From assembly GCA_902805475.1 (NCBI GenBank), contig CADCSX010000009.1:930001-994000 (forward strand): a stretch of DNA of 64,000 nucleotides. Direction: 5' to 3'. A program made the position numbers and the translations under genes. Positions 37,194 through 48,230 of this stretch are shown here, piece after piece. Numbering within the stretch: the stretch's first letter is position 1; each line of letters begins with the position of its first letter. Under the pieces are notes generated by a model that saw only the letters and a list, made by a program, of their open reading frames with translations, was not told the origin of the DNA and made no database searches. Origin of the DNA: Entonaema liquescens (taxonomy: Eukaryota > Ascomycota > Sordariomycetes > Xylariales > Xylariaceae).

Positions 37194-38066
37194 TAACCGG
37201 TTCGGACGTCTTTTGGCACGTACCCGATTTTTGCAACGCAAAACCACCAAAACTACTACCTTTTCAACCTCAAATAACACCCCCAATATTGAGGCTATTG
37301 ACTTGGGGATATTGTAGTCTAATAGATAATTGATTGGTGTTCAATTTAGTATAAGTCATTATAGGTATAAGGCATTTGAAGCCAGGAGATCTATAATACA
37401 ACGTATATTATTGTAGGTACCTGGCTTTCCCATACAAATTAGGTACGAGTTTAAGTCACTTTGATGATTTGAATTTTTTACAATTACTTGTCTTATAGAC
37501 TCGCGTATTTTATACCCTTACTTTGGGATAGTTACAGCCTTGTTATTGAGCTATGGACCATGTCTTAAAGCTTTAGAAAAATTGTGTGGTAAGATATTAA
37601 GGTTAGTAGTTTTGTCCATAGTAAAATAGGCGATATTTACTATGAGGAGTTTTGAAACTTAGATATCTCAGCAACGGCAATACGTACATTTACCAAATTA
37701 AAATAAAAAAAACAATAAACTATTCTTACTTTATTATATGTTTCAAGTTTAAAATGTAAGGCTTTTACGTTGAGATATTATACTTTTTTAATATGATCGG
37801 AGTTACTTATTTTCCTACCTATTTTGTATGTGGGAGCTTTGTACCTCCATATTTTCTTCTAAGCTTTAAGATTGCAATATTGATAATTTTTTCAATTTAA
37901 ATTAAATACCATAAGGTCGAGTAAAACATAATTATCTATTTACGTACTTATTCTCAAGTTTGTAGCTTTAGTATTGGGGGTGTTATTTGAGGTTGAAAAG
38001 GTAGTAGTTTTGGTGGTTTTGCGTTGCAAAAATCGGGTACGTGCCAAAAGTGGGTCGAAGCGGTTA
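37194..38066. mobile_element. non-autonomous DNA transposon, TA-flanked, with about 96-bp terminal inverted repeats
   Basis: TA dinucleotides at 37194-37195 and 38065-38066 bound an element of about 869 bp. The inner arms, 37211-37288 and 37972-38049, are perfect reverse complements over 78 bases (left arm starts TTTTGGCACGTACCCG). The outer 16-18 bases of each end are only partly matched (ACCGGTTCG against ACCGCTTCG, then divergence). The interior, about 37289-37971, is AT-rich and codes for nothing over 60 codons. A TA target duplication is the hallmark of Tc1/mariner/pogo-type transposases, so this is likely a non-autonomous relative mobilised in trans. No internal transposase remnant is recognised. 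Confidence 0.88.
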
Positions 38067-41000
38067 GACGGTAACAGCTGCCCCCGTTTTTGCCCCTCGT
38101 CGCAACGCCCCATTCACCACGTTTTGAGACTGCCATTGTAATTCCCAATAACCAGAAGCCGTGTTGGGTCCATTTGAGTCCATTGAAGTTTCGAAATTGC
38201 CGGGTCTTGGCGTATCGTGTTTATGTAAGTTACGACGCCTTGGTTTATCAATTGATGTAAGGGATTACAAAGTGCATCAAGGACTCGACCAATTACTTTT
38301 TGTCGGGCCTAACACCTAAAAAGATAGTAATTATAAGAAGGAAAAGCATGAGTTATTTGCCCTAGTTTAACTTGAATAATCTCATTCAAATGCAGGTACA
38401 TTATTCAGACAAATTAAATGTTTTACGCGATGATACCAACCCTTTCTTTGTATGGTAGTATCAGGTTCACATGCAATCTGCTATTAAACAGGAAAATAGG
38501 TAAGATAGCATTAGCATACAGAAAATACAGTCATCTCGCGGTTTCTGCAATGATACTTCCGTATTCGGTCAAATGTGTGCCGACGATGCTTACCTCGTGT
38601 AAGGGTATTGGGATTCCCAATTGCCCCTTATCCCTTGTCACAGCTCATCGCACCCCAGTTCCGGGGAAGTGTGCCCGGCCAGGATTATCAGCCAGGTCAA
38701 GGGGTAAGCAAGATGGGGGGGAAAAGAAAGTGGGGGAATATTAAGAAACCCTTTAAGATTTCCCAAGTTGGAGTTAATCGATTGTCACGATCTGATAATC
38801 GATAGACGATTACTATTAGATTTTTGGAGTAACCTAGCTCCAAAGTCTCGCCCGTAAAATGACTTATGACGTGATACCCAGCAATAACATGGGGTTGCGC
38901 AAAATCATATGTGCGTCGCGGGGGGGAAGAATTGGGTCCCGTCTACTGCCTGACAAGCTACACCAAGAAAATAGGGTCATTAAAAAAAGAGACATTGTTC
39001 GAGTAGGATGATGGAAGCTTCTAGGGACCTGTTGGGGAAGCCTACTTTGAGATATAATTATTATGCTGGGTAAAACACGTGAACCATGATGGCCAAAATG
39101 CATCGCCGAGAGAAACTTCGGGGTTAAATCCGCTACAGTAATTTCTAAGGTTGCGTGGGGGTTTCGAATCCTTTGCCCATTTTCTATTAGCATCTAATAC
39201 GATAGAAAGAAGCCAAGACTTCAACTGTTCGAAGTGCATACTGACTTTGCATACTGACTTTGCATACTCATGTATAAGTCTGCAACGGCATCGCGCAGAT
39301 ACTCGATAGCAGATGCACGCCCGTTCATGCAGCTGTAGCGTTTCGCTTCATGCTTGGCCGAAGATGTCAACATGACATATTCTTGGCGAAGCATTACATC
39401 GTGGGGATAAAAACCACATTAAATATAGCGAAGACAATATTGGGGGTGTATACACACCATTGTGCGTAGTTGTAGATGTAGATGTAGATGTATAAGTAGA
39501 TGTATAAAGGGTTGTATATTTACTTCGCTTGGAGTGTCTGTAACCAGGTTTCTCCAACAGCTTCCCAAAGCGTTGGTTCGTCCCTGGAATTCCTATTGGG
39601 GTTGCTGTCGCTCGTATCTTGCCCAATTTCGTAACTTGCTGCCCAAATGGCGAATGAAGGTTAACTGACCTCTTAGATCAAATACCACATATCAAAAACA
39701 TAAGGACGAATTCAGGGGTCTCATGTTTCCAGAAGACAGGTAGCACTTCTTAACCCGTATCCGTGGTCTCGCGATCATTACTCTCTCCTTCTCTTCTAAG
39801 TTCCCAGGCTCGGTTCTCTCCCCATGATGAGAAGCTGCTCGGTAGTGTAAGTGGGTCTAACAGAGGCTTTGGAAATCTAGGGTTTCGTCGAAGAAACGTG
39901 GGAGAAATGGTGGTGCATGATAGGCACGCTTCTGGCAAATAGGCCTTGCCGCCTGCCTGATCCAATGTAGCGCGGCCTGTGTGCATCCCACGTCGGTGTT
40001 GGGATATCTCGAGAAGTCTAGCATACCGGGACACCGCCGTGGGAAACTTTGGAAACTTTGCCATGTAAAGTTAGGTAGGTAGTAATCTAGACTGGGCATC
40101 ATTTCTTCTAGAATGTATCATGACATGCCAACAAACATCTCAAACTTGGTATCAAGAGATGATCTACTGCGGGATGGGGGTGACAATGTTTGGTCACTGG
40201 TAAAGTAGAGTTACTACGCTTGCAACCCGCAATCCGCAACCCGCACTTACACAATGATGATTTGCTTGGTTCGCTTGGTTCGCTTGGTTGATCGTTCGCC
40301 GCCGCCGTCGTGCCTGGCATGGAAGGTTAGGCCTAGTTGGGATTTCGATCATACATTACAATTATAAAGTGGGAGTTACAGTGGCATAGTGGCAGAAGTG
40401 GTAAGAGGAATGAATCACAAGCTTCGGTATGAAAGACGAGGCTATTGCCTATTGGAGAGCCTCCAACGAATCCCGATTGTCCGACACCGGTAGCCATTAA
40501 GAGCGATGTGATGATTTGAGATGATTTAAGCACAGCTCAAAGATCAGATGACAGCTTTGACGTAACTTACAATGCCCTTATTACAATTATATGACCCATC
40601 CACGTCATGACACGATTGAAACGATGACACGGCTGTTCCCCCTTCAGAATTGTGTGCCTTGTTGTGCCTTGTTAACATGGACTGAGTGCCCGCGCATTGG
40701 TAACGCGCGCGAATGGGCTTGTAAGTAGTAGTTTGTGCGGTAATAAGTCACGATACAAAAAGGTTTGGCGCTCGTCGAGGGCGCGCAAATGTGACGGAAT
40801 GTTAGTACCAGGTGTGATAAGCGACGAATCTACCATCTCGGCGTGGGGTTTACGGTGGCCGATTGGCGGGTATTATTCATTTGTTGGCGCTATGCTTGCG
40901 AGGCAATGCACTGAAAATGTAACGAAATGGTCACAGGCTGCGTGATATTGATGCCCTGGAGAAGAGCAAATGTGATTATGAACATATCCTTGCTGAAGGA

Positions 41001-41100
41001 CCTTCGTTGATTTTAACACTTCAATCTCATATTCGTCTCATCCCGATTGTTGAAGCGAAGACAGTTAGAAATGAAAATAAGGTCGAAAAGGATTAAATCC
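38067..41100. other. gene desert, part 5
   Basis: No supportable gene. It holds a 13-base tandem repeat (GCATACTGACTTT, two and a half copies, 39236-39268), a TAGATG repeat (about 39474-39510) and a TTCGCTTGG repeat (about 40266-40290). Frames of about 105 codons (38418-38744, 38864-39193, 39750-40064) show no domain. Confidence 0.5.
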
Positions 41101-41108
41101 TATCACCG

Positions 41109-41127
41109 GTGATCCTTCGGGGATCAC
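41109..41127. repeat. small hairpin with UUCG-type loop
   Basis: GTGATCC and GGATCAC arms flank a TTCGG loop. It would fold stably in RNA. It could be a structural element or a bidirectional terminator-like signal, but nothing is annotated next to it. Confidence 0.4.
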
Positions 41128-43475
41128 TTATAAGTTAATTCATACCTTACGTACCTAAGGTCAATGTTACTTATTTCAGTCTATTATCATGAATATGTAT
41201 ATGTCTATGCACATGTGTTTCGAGCATCTTAACTACGTGATGATATGTCTTAGGGTTAGTGATATTCCTTATAATATGCAAGAACCATACAAATGGTTAT
41301 TGTAGATCGTGTGCTGCATTTTACTTACTATGCCAACTACACCATATCATAAGTACCTTCTAAAATATCAGGATCTTTGTGCAAGGTGTTACTTCGTATT
41401 AGATTCTATCGTACCATCGGACACAAGGCTGTTGTGGTTCCCTTATGCTTCTATGGTAGATTCGTGATCCGGGCCAAGCTATACGCCTGTGGGGGGTATC
41501 GGATTCAATTGGAATTATCGACTGTGGCTGAGAGTTCAGCTGACTCACCGTCCATTGTTGAAGTTATGCGGAGATTGATAATGACCGCCACAATATCCCA
41601 CCCCGTACGAGGCCATGTATGTCCTCCTTAGCATCTGCCGTTTGGTACATTCTTGTGGTCGTGAGAATACCCAAAAGGACAGCGCATACGTGGCTTACCG
41701 GTTTGGTTCATGGCACAAGACAAGAGTCTGCCTGATCAAACTAGGATATCTTTACGCTTCACGGCGGTATTCATGGGTATAGCTACGCAAGAGATGAAGT
41801 AAAGAGGTATAAGCTAGGCCATATCTTACACCTGTGTTATGTGCTGGCAACTTGTTTTCTGGTAACGTGCTCGGAGGAGATTGTGTTGTCATTGTCACTA
41901 AATCGTTCAAATGACTGGCCACGACAGTCCAAGTCAACCTAGATCAACAGCCGCACTCAAGCTCGTGGGTAAAAAAAAGTATGATGGATGATGGGGGGGA
42001 AACGCGGGGGCGGTCCGTTGACTAAAGAATAACTAAATGCCCGTGAAGTTTCAAATTCGAAAGGACAGTATCACGAGGGCTATTTGCAAGGCGGTCCTCA
42101 ATATTCTAGCCGGATCTAGGCAATAAAGGACCGCCGATCCAAGCAACAGCCTTTCAGTCAGCACGTGCTTTAATGTTAACATCAGCAACCGGCAATGATC
42201 CAGTGGCCTATTTGGTATTAAATTCTTGTATCAATTTGATCGATTCGTCCAGAGTCAACGTCGGCCGAACGAATTGGCCGTCATACATTCCTGTAACCTA
42301 TGCCGATTGCCTAACTTCGCGGACATTGTGGCATTGTCATCACCCCCCTGTGACCTCCGACGGGCTTCAACATATGGCTACTAATTAACGCAGCCAAGGA
42401 TCACGATGCTTGAAATATTACCGTATTGAGCACAGGCAGCAAACGAGTGCCAAACGAACCCAATTACCCAACAAGAGGTAGATAGTCACGATTGCTTCAT
42501 CGTGAGTCCCTACCCAGGTATATTTGCGGGAATATTTCTTCATTAACTAATGTAACGAATATTCCTAGCGTCGAAAAGACCCTCCCTTATACAGCAACTA
42601 GGGCTCGTTTGCTCGCTTAGTTCAACAGCTGCAATGCAAATTTATAATTACCATGCTCTATCCCACGCGGAAAATATGAATAAAGGTATCAGGTAACTTG
42701 GTTTTGGTGCATGAAGCTTGTCGTTAGTCGGCCACAGTCGTATTGGGCATGCTATTTCGCAAACAGCATAGATACCTACACACAAGCATAATCCCGCAGG
42801 CATCTTGTAAGCTTCCTAGTTGCGTGGCTATTGAGTAGAAGGGCGCCTTGAAAAAAAAAAAAAAAAAGGGTCGAATCATCAACCGTCATGTGTAGCTTAT
42901 GATACCATGATACACTGGTGTTAGTCTGTCAACACCAGTGCGTGTCAGACGTTTTATGAGGCCTAATGTTGATTGCTGAAAACGAATGGGATAAATGGGA
43001 TAGGTAAGGCGAGTTCGAAGATGAATACCAATCTCCATGTGTCGATAGTAACCAAGTATTTACTATTTACCATTTACCATTTACTACTACTGTAAGCTTG
43101 CACCCATTGGTCGGGTTCACAAATATTCGTGACCGCTTTGGAAAATTGGAAACGACCAGCCGAACTAATGGGTAACATGTGCCTGCTTTGGACAATGAAA
43201 ACGAACCGCTTGCAGTCCCAAGCAAAAGGGTCTGCTGGTCAGTTGTAGGAAGAAGATTGAATTGGGAAACTGGACCTATTAACCGCGGGCGGGTTTCCGG
43301 GTACTCAGAGAAGGGCCTTAAGTGCCTCAATAGGCATGTGATACCCATTTTGGTCTAGATGTTGCGCTAGAATTTCAACTAAGCCTCAATGGGGCAATAT
43401 TTTAGATACACTAAAGAGGACATTTCGGGGCGAGTCTGGCCGCTGTGACCCATTTATCGGAGAGAGAAGCGAGAG
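41128..43475. other. gene desert, part 6
   Basis: No supportable gene. It contains an A17 run (42851-42867) and a perfect 10-bp inverted repeat (CACTGGTGTT at 42913-42922, AACACCAGTG at 42931-42940) with an 8-base loop. Another pair, GCGGTCCT/AGGACCGC, lies near 42090-42134. Confidence 0.5.
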
Positions 43476-43666
43476 CCGGTACGTACTCTCAAGGTACGTA
43501 CCTCAGTACTGGAAAACAGGTACCTCTGCGCGTGTTGTCAAGGGTTGCTACCGCCCCTGATCCCCTGATCCCAGTTCCGCCGCCACCACCCCGGAGGACC
43601 CAGAGTGAAATAATAGAGTACTTCAGTACGTATCTACACTGGTACTTTAAAAACAGTACGTACCGG
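43476..43666. promoter_or_regulatory. cluster of GTAC motifs upstream of the AreA-like gene
   Basis: Within 191 bp there are ten GTAC tetramers, several as GGTACGTACC or AGTACGTACC palindromes. The cluster is bounded by a perfect 12-bp inverted repeat: CCGGTACGTACT at 43476-43487 and AGTACGTACCGG at 43655-43666. It ends about 520 bp before the proposed ATG at 44187. Arrays of palindromic sites often bind dimeric regulators, but the cognate factor is not known. Confidence 0.4.
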
Positions 43667-44186
43667 ACCCAGTGAGGAGTGACCTTGCACACCGCGCCTT
43701 CTGCCCTCCACCTATCCTACCCACTCCACTCCCTCCTATCAAATACATATGTACAACACCTATCCGCTTCCTTTCTCCCTTCTTTATGAACCTACACCAT
43801 GAACCACGTAGAGTTTAACAACTCTTAAGTGATAATAACGTCGGCGGTTGTAGCATAATCTCGACTAGCATTAATCGACAGCCACAACGATATTCCACTC
43901 CGTCGAGTATATCATACAGAAGCTACAACAAGCATAGTACCAGTTTCGGCACTTATATCCTCCTCCCTTCTCCCGCCGCCGTATACTTCGACGAACGCCC
44001 GAGAACATTCCCGCCAACATTCCACTTTCGGTGCCGATTATCTTGTTAATCAGCCTTTGGGAAGCTTAAGGAACCGGGTTCTTGTCCAATTCGACATTCG
44101 CGATCGGTTTCGCGAAAACCTCATTCACCATATATCCACTACTCTCCCACAGTCTGCTCCAGCAGCCGAGCAGCCATTTAGACGGC
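43667..44186. other. promoter and leader of the AreA-like gene
   Basis: Pyrimidine-rich sequence (about 43680-43800) and several short upstream frames precede the gene. An in-frame ATG at 44082 would add 35 residues, but I prefer 44187 because the encoded start (MPCKPEGLVL) leads directly into the conserved domain. Confidence 0.45.
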
Positions 44187-45982
44187 ATGCCTTGTAAACC
44201 TGAAGGACTGGTCCTAACCGTGGACCCTAACGTCATCCACAAGGTCGACACGAACAACCCACAGAACCTTTTCAGCATGTGGACTGGTAGGTCTTAAGTC
44301 TTATTAATTGGGATATATGGTGTGGATCTTCGCAACAGCTTCTAACCCAACATTTTAGTGTTCTCCAGATGTGCGGACTCAGTCGAACAAGGTCGAAGAT
44401 TAGAAAATCTTAGCTGGCGATTATGGAATAGGGAGACCTTCTGCTGCGAAGCCAAGGAATTATCTGCTACCACCGCCACCGCATTACCGAAAGATATCCC
44501 CGCCCAACAACAAATATCAGACCTACCTCAACTATCGGGAAGCGTCGATTCCGTCGCCGACGAAGAAGCAATCGATTTCACTACCATTTCCGACCCCATG
44601 GAAATCGTCCGTCCTCGGATTGTCAGACAAGACTCTTGCGCTAGCAGTCGGAGTAGGGGCCGCGAGCGGCATATTACCTCAGACCACCTTGAGAAGATGG
44701 TGGTTTCTATCATCCAGGAGAAGGAGCCGAACTTAGCACCACTACCCGCGATGAGCTCCCCTTCAATCGAGTCATCGGATACTTCCCAGTCTAGCTCAGA
44801 TGCAGAACAAACACCCGAGACTCAAATGAGCGACTCTGCCTGCGAGCCAGTAAATGCGCCATCACCGTCGCACTCGAAACCTGCAGAGATCCCTGCGACT
44901 ACCGTCATCCGAGGTTTCTCACCGTCACAGATCCCATCGTTCCGTGTATCCCACGAGCCCAAGCTAGCTGCACAGGACCCAATTCCTGAGCCTAAGTCGT
45001 CCCCGGCTCCTAAGCCAGTGCAGCTTAAGAAGCAGCCTGCAAAGTTCAAGCTTGGTGACTCTTCTAGCAATGAGTCTTCGCCTCAAAGCGTAGAGCCCCG
45101 CAAAGCTATGCCACCACCTCCCAAGAGGCCCATGTTCGAAGTCGGCGTTGGATCATCCGGAGAAGACGACAGCCCTTCCTTGAAGAGCGCTATGCACTCT
45201 TCCCGACCAGGCTCCATGCTTAACTGCCAGAAGAAGCAGACTTCATTCAACAACCAGGTTACAATGAGGACAATCCAGACGCCCAGCGATCATTCCGACA
45301 GCTACATGGATGAGAGCGCCATTGATGACGACGAGGATGATTCTGAGTGGGAAGACTCCATCGAAGAGAGTGGCAAGTCTAGTGTAGATGATGCAGTCAC
45401 ATTCAAGCGAGTCCCATCGAAGGCAAACCTTACTTCTCAAAGATCGCTGATCAGCCTTATGTTCGCTGGTCAAGAAGAACGAGCCAAGGGTCTCAGCAAC
45501 TACGCGTCGCACTCGACGCCTGCTATCCCCAACGCGCGCGAGCTCTTCAGAGCACCTCAAACATGAATGTGGTGTCCTCTCCCAACGATTCCGACAATGG
45601 ACTCGAGATGCGAAGAGGTTTACGATCTACGCCACTAAAGCCTATTACCGAGGTCCCGAGAACTGGTGCTCAGCCCATCATGGTCAACCCTCAAACCCAC
45701 TATCACCAGGCCGCGTTATCGCCTAGGACCACCCGAAGGAACATGTTAGCCACTGAATTGACAGAATCGCTTCGCCGTCAGCTTCTATGGGAGCGACAAC
45801 AAAAGTCGTCTACCGCCAATGCCGTCTTAAAAAGACGCCATACTTCCCTCGATGTGGCCAACTTGAAGCAGTATCCCGACAAGGCCTACATGACCAAGAA
45901 TCAAGAAGAGCCCAACTCGAGCAGCTGGAACCAATACTTTTCCCGCGAAGAATTCGGTGGCTACCATGCCCAGGGCTGGTAA
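44187..45982 (+). CDS. AreA GATA-like domain (DUF1752) and DUF3295 regulatory protein, with apparent frameshift
   Basis: Exon 1 (44187-44286) is joined to exon 2 (from 44359) by a 72-nt intron with a TTCTAAC branch site. The junction makes NLFSMWTVFSRCADSVEQ followed by GRRLENLSWRLWNRET, the signature of the fungal nitrogen-regulator AreA GATA-like domain (PF08550). A long Ser/Pro-rich disordered middle follows, then an acidic block (DDDEDDSEWEDS) and the DUF3295-type C-terminus. The frame stops at 45566, but the conserved tail (LSPRTTRRNMLATELTES, then RRQLLWERQQKSS) continues in another frame to TAA at 45982, so one net base seems missing near 45550-45563. The family includes Mks1-like regulators of nutrient signalling. 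The domain resembles part of AreA but the protein lacks a GATA zinc finger. Confidence 0.85.
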
Positions 45983-47690
45983 AATCTACCCTTATCCTAC
46001 GAACCTCGACAGAACATAAACCTTATTCGAGTTGCTGGCGTGCACTCGACGGCAGACCACAGGCTGCCTTGTATTTTTTATTTTTCTTTTTCTACGAAGC
46101 ATTGCGAAGGTGGTTGCTTTCTACGATACCGATTGCATTGCATGAGGCCCGGCGTTTAATGATGTTGTTTAATCACGAGGCGTCCCATCGCCGATAATCA
46201 CACACTGCATGGTTAGCCAGTGGGTTGGTCTTGGGCCAATCATGGTGTGGCCTCACCGTTACAGCGCATAGGCTGGCTGCTTTACGGCCCGCTTAAGACT
46301 TATCGTCGTGTCTATGGCACTCGCCTTTAGTTTTCATGTTTATCTGGCACTAATCGGCGTTGCTACCCGGATGATACCACGGTCCGCATTTGATTTTGCC
46401 CCAATGGAAGGGCTGCATTTGCTTTCTACTACTCATAGTGTGTATTTCAAGGAGAATTAGAAGGCGACCTCACGAAGAAGGAATGATGAACCAAAAGCAG
46501 GAAAAGAGAGGAGTTGTAACTGTACCGCCCGTCGCGGCGGAAAAAAAGGAGGACTGTTTGCTAGCTAAAAATCAAAAGGTGCTGAAGAGAAAGCGACCTA
46601 GCGAACTTGGGCCACAGAGGAAGATGAAAAAAGCATGCGCCATGACCACAAAAACATAGTAAAATCTTCAAGGCCTACCAAAATAAAAAGCATAAAACGT
46701 GCTCAAACACCGATATCTCGTCTTCGTCGTCCAATTGCAGTGAAGCTTAATTCGCCTATTAAAAAGTGAAATTGTTTATCGCGTAAGAGTTATCACGTAG
46801 AGATGAGAGTGGGTTCATATGACGTGACTGTTAAGAAAAGTTCGAGAAGTCTTGATAACGTCGGGATGTGGTGAACAGCAAGTCGGTCAACATGTGAAAC
46901 CGAAGGCGATGTTATTGTTATTGGCCTTCTTGGATGCAAACCTGTGGAGATGGGCAAGTTGGCATCCATCTACCCATCTACCCATCTACCCGACCAGGGA
47001 TGAGTTTTGTTATCCGTATGATTCAGAACCATGGATAAGTTTACGGGATCTTTTCTTCTTAAGCACTCTATAAAAAAGCACTCTAAAAACGAGCAGTTTG
47101 TAAACTGCTTATGGGCTTATTGGTAAATGGGTGATACAGATGCGGCTGTATCCGCTAGGTTTCTAGGGGTTTATCGATTTTAGGTACTTTTTACTTACTG
47201 TAGTGTACCTAAATTGTAGTGTAATTTGTACGTGCTAAATAGGTACCTGACCTACCTAAAAACCCCTCTCTCCCTTTCCCTTGTAGAACAATTGGAAGGG
47301 AGGAATTCTTCTAAGCTCAACAACTAAGCACGTAAAATAATACCTAAACTACCCTGTGTAATGACCACGAGTAACACACAAAATAACAAATAGTAAGCAA
47401 CTAACTAACATAACGGTCTCGAAACAACAAAAAAACATATTTCAGCAGACCGATTAGAGACGAATCGGCGTAGATTGCGACACCGTCTACGACATCAAAC
47501 AGATAGCCCCAGCTGTGCCCCATCGTCGCTTGCGATTAACCTTTTTGTTATGTAGATGATGTCCTCACCTGTACGTAGCGCAACTGCGCGAGGTGGTCAT
47601 CCTGCAGTTGGGACCCTGGATCGACAAGCGGAGGATCAACGCTGAACTGCCTCGTTCCTAAATATGGGTTATGGGTATTATTATCGACTG

Positions 47691-47732
47691 CCGCTGGCCG
47701 CTGGCCGCTGGCCGCTGGCCGCTGGCCGCTGG
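47691..47732. repeat. six perfect tandem copies of CCGCTGG
   Basis: A GC-rich heptamer minisatellite of 42 bp with no mismatch, followed by a decayed seventh copy. There are no spacers, so it is not a CRISPR-type array. It is much more GC-rich than its surroundings. Confidence 0.95.
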
Positions 47733-48192
47733 TCGCTCGAAGGTCTTTCCAACTGCCTACCGCCTTACCCGCATTAGGAAATTCATCCAACTTTTTACGG
47801 ACTTGTTCTGGGGGACCCTTTTTCTCCATCCCCCGGCTTCGTTCATCTCTCTCCACTTCAGGTTGTTCTTGGAGTCACAGGAACAGCAAGCGTAAGGCTG
47901 TGCTGGGAAAAGACCGTAAGCACATAGTCCACGACGATATGGAGTTTCGTCGGGATTTGCAGGGCTGGTGAGAGAAAGAGGTAGTGCGTATCGTACGTGG
48001 ATAGCTGGTCTGGGTTCCCAGATAGGTAGGCCAATTACTTGGGACTGCATCTCGGATGCGCAGCGAGGATATTCCCCTGTCTAGTCGGCTGCTTGTTACT
48101 GGAGATACCGACTGCATCACTACCTAACTGAATATCGGTGAATTTTCAGCTAATTTTTCAAGGCTTCGCGACAAGAGCTCCTAAGCTCCCTA

Positions 48193-48230
48193 AGCTTCGT
48201 AGCTTCGTAGCTTCGTAGCTAGCTTCGTAG
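48193..48230. repeat. AGCTTCGT tandem octamer
   Basis: Three direct copies of AGCTTCGT, a four-base interruption, and a fourth copy. Non-coding minisatellite. Confidence 0.85.

Noticed and set aside
45490..45550. Intron that would rescue the AreA-like frame (GTCTCA to TTCAG)
   Set aside because: The donor is poor, there is no branch site, and joining the ends gives the wrong phase for the downstream conserved frame.
46390..46659. 89-codon basic frame downstream of the AreA-like gene
   Set aside because: Lysine-rich, A-rich sequence with no domain; more likely 3' flanking sequence.
47691..47732. CRISPR-like repeat
   Set aside because: Copies of a 7-mer are directly adjacent with no spacers, in a eukaryotic sequence.
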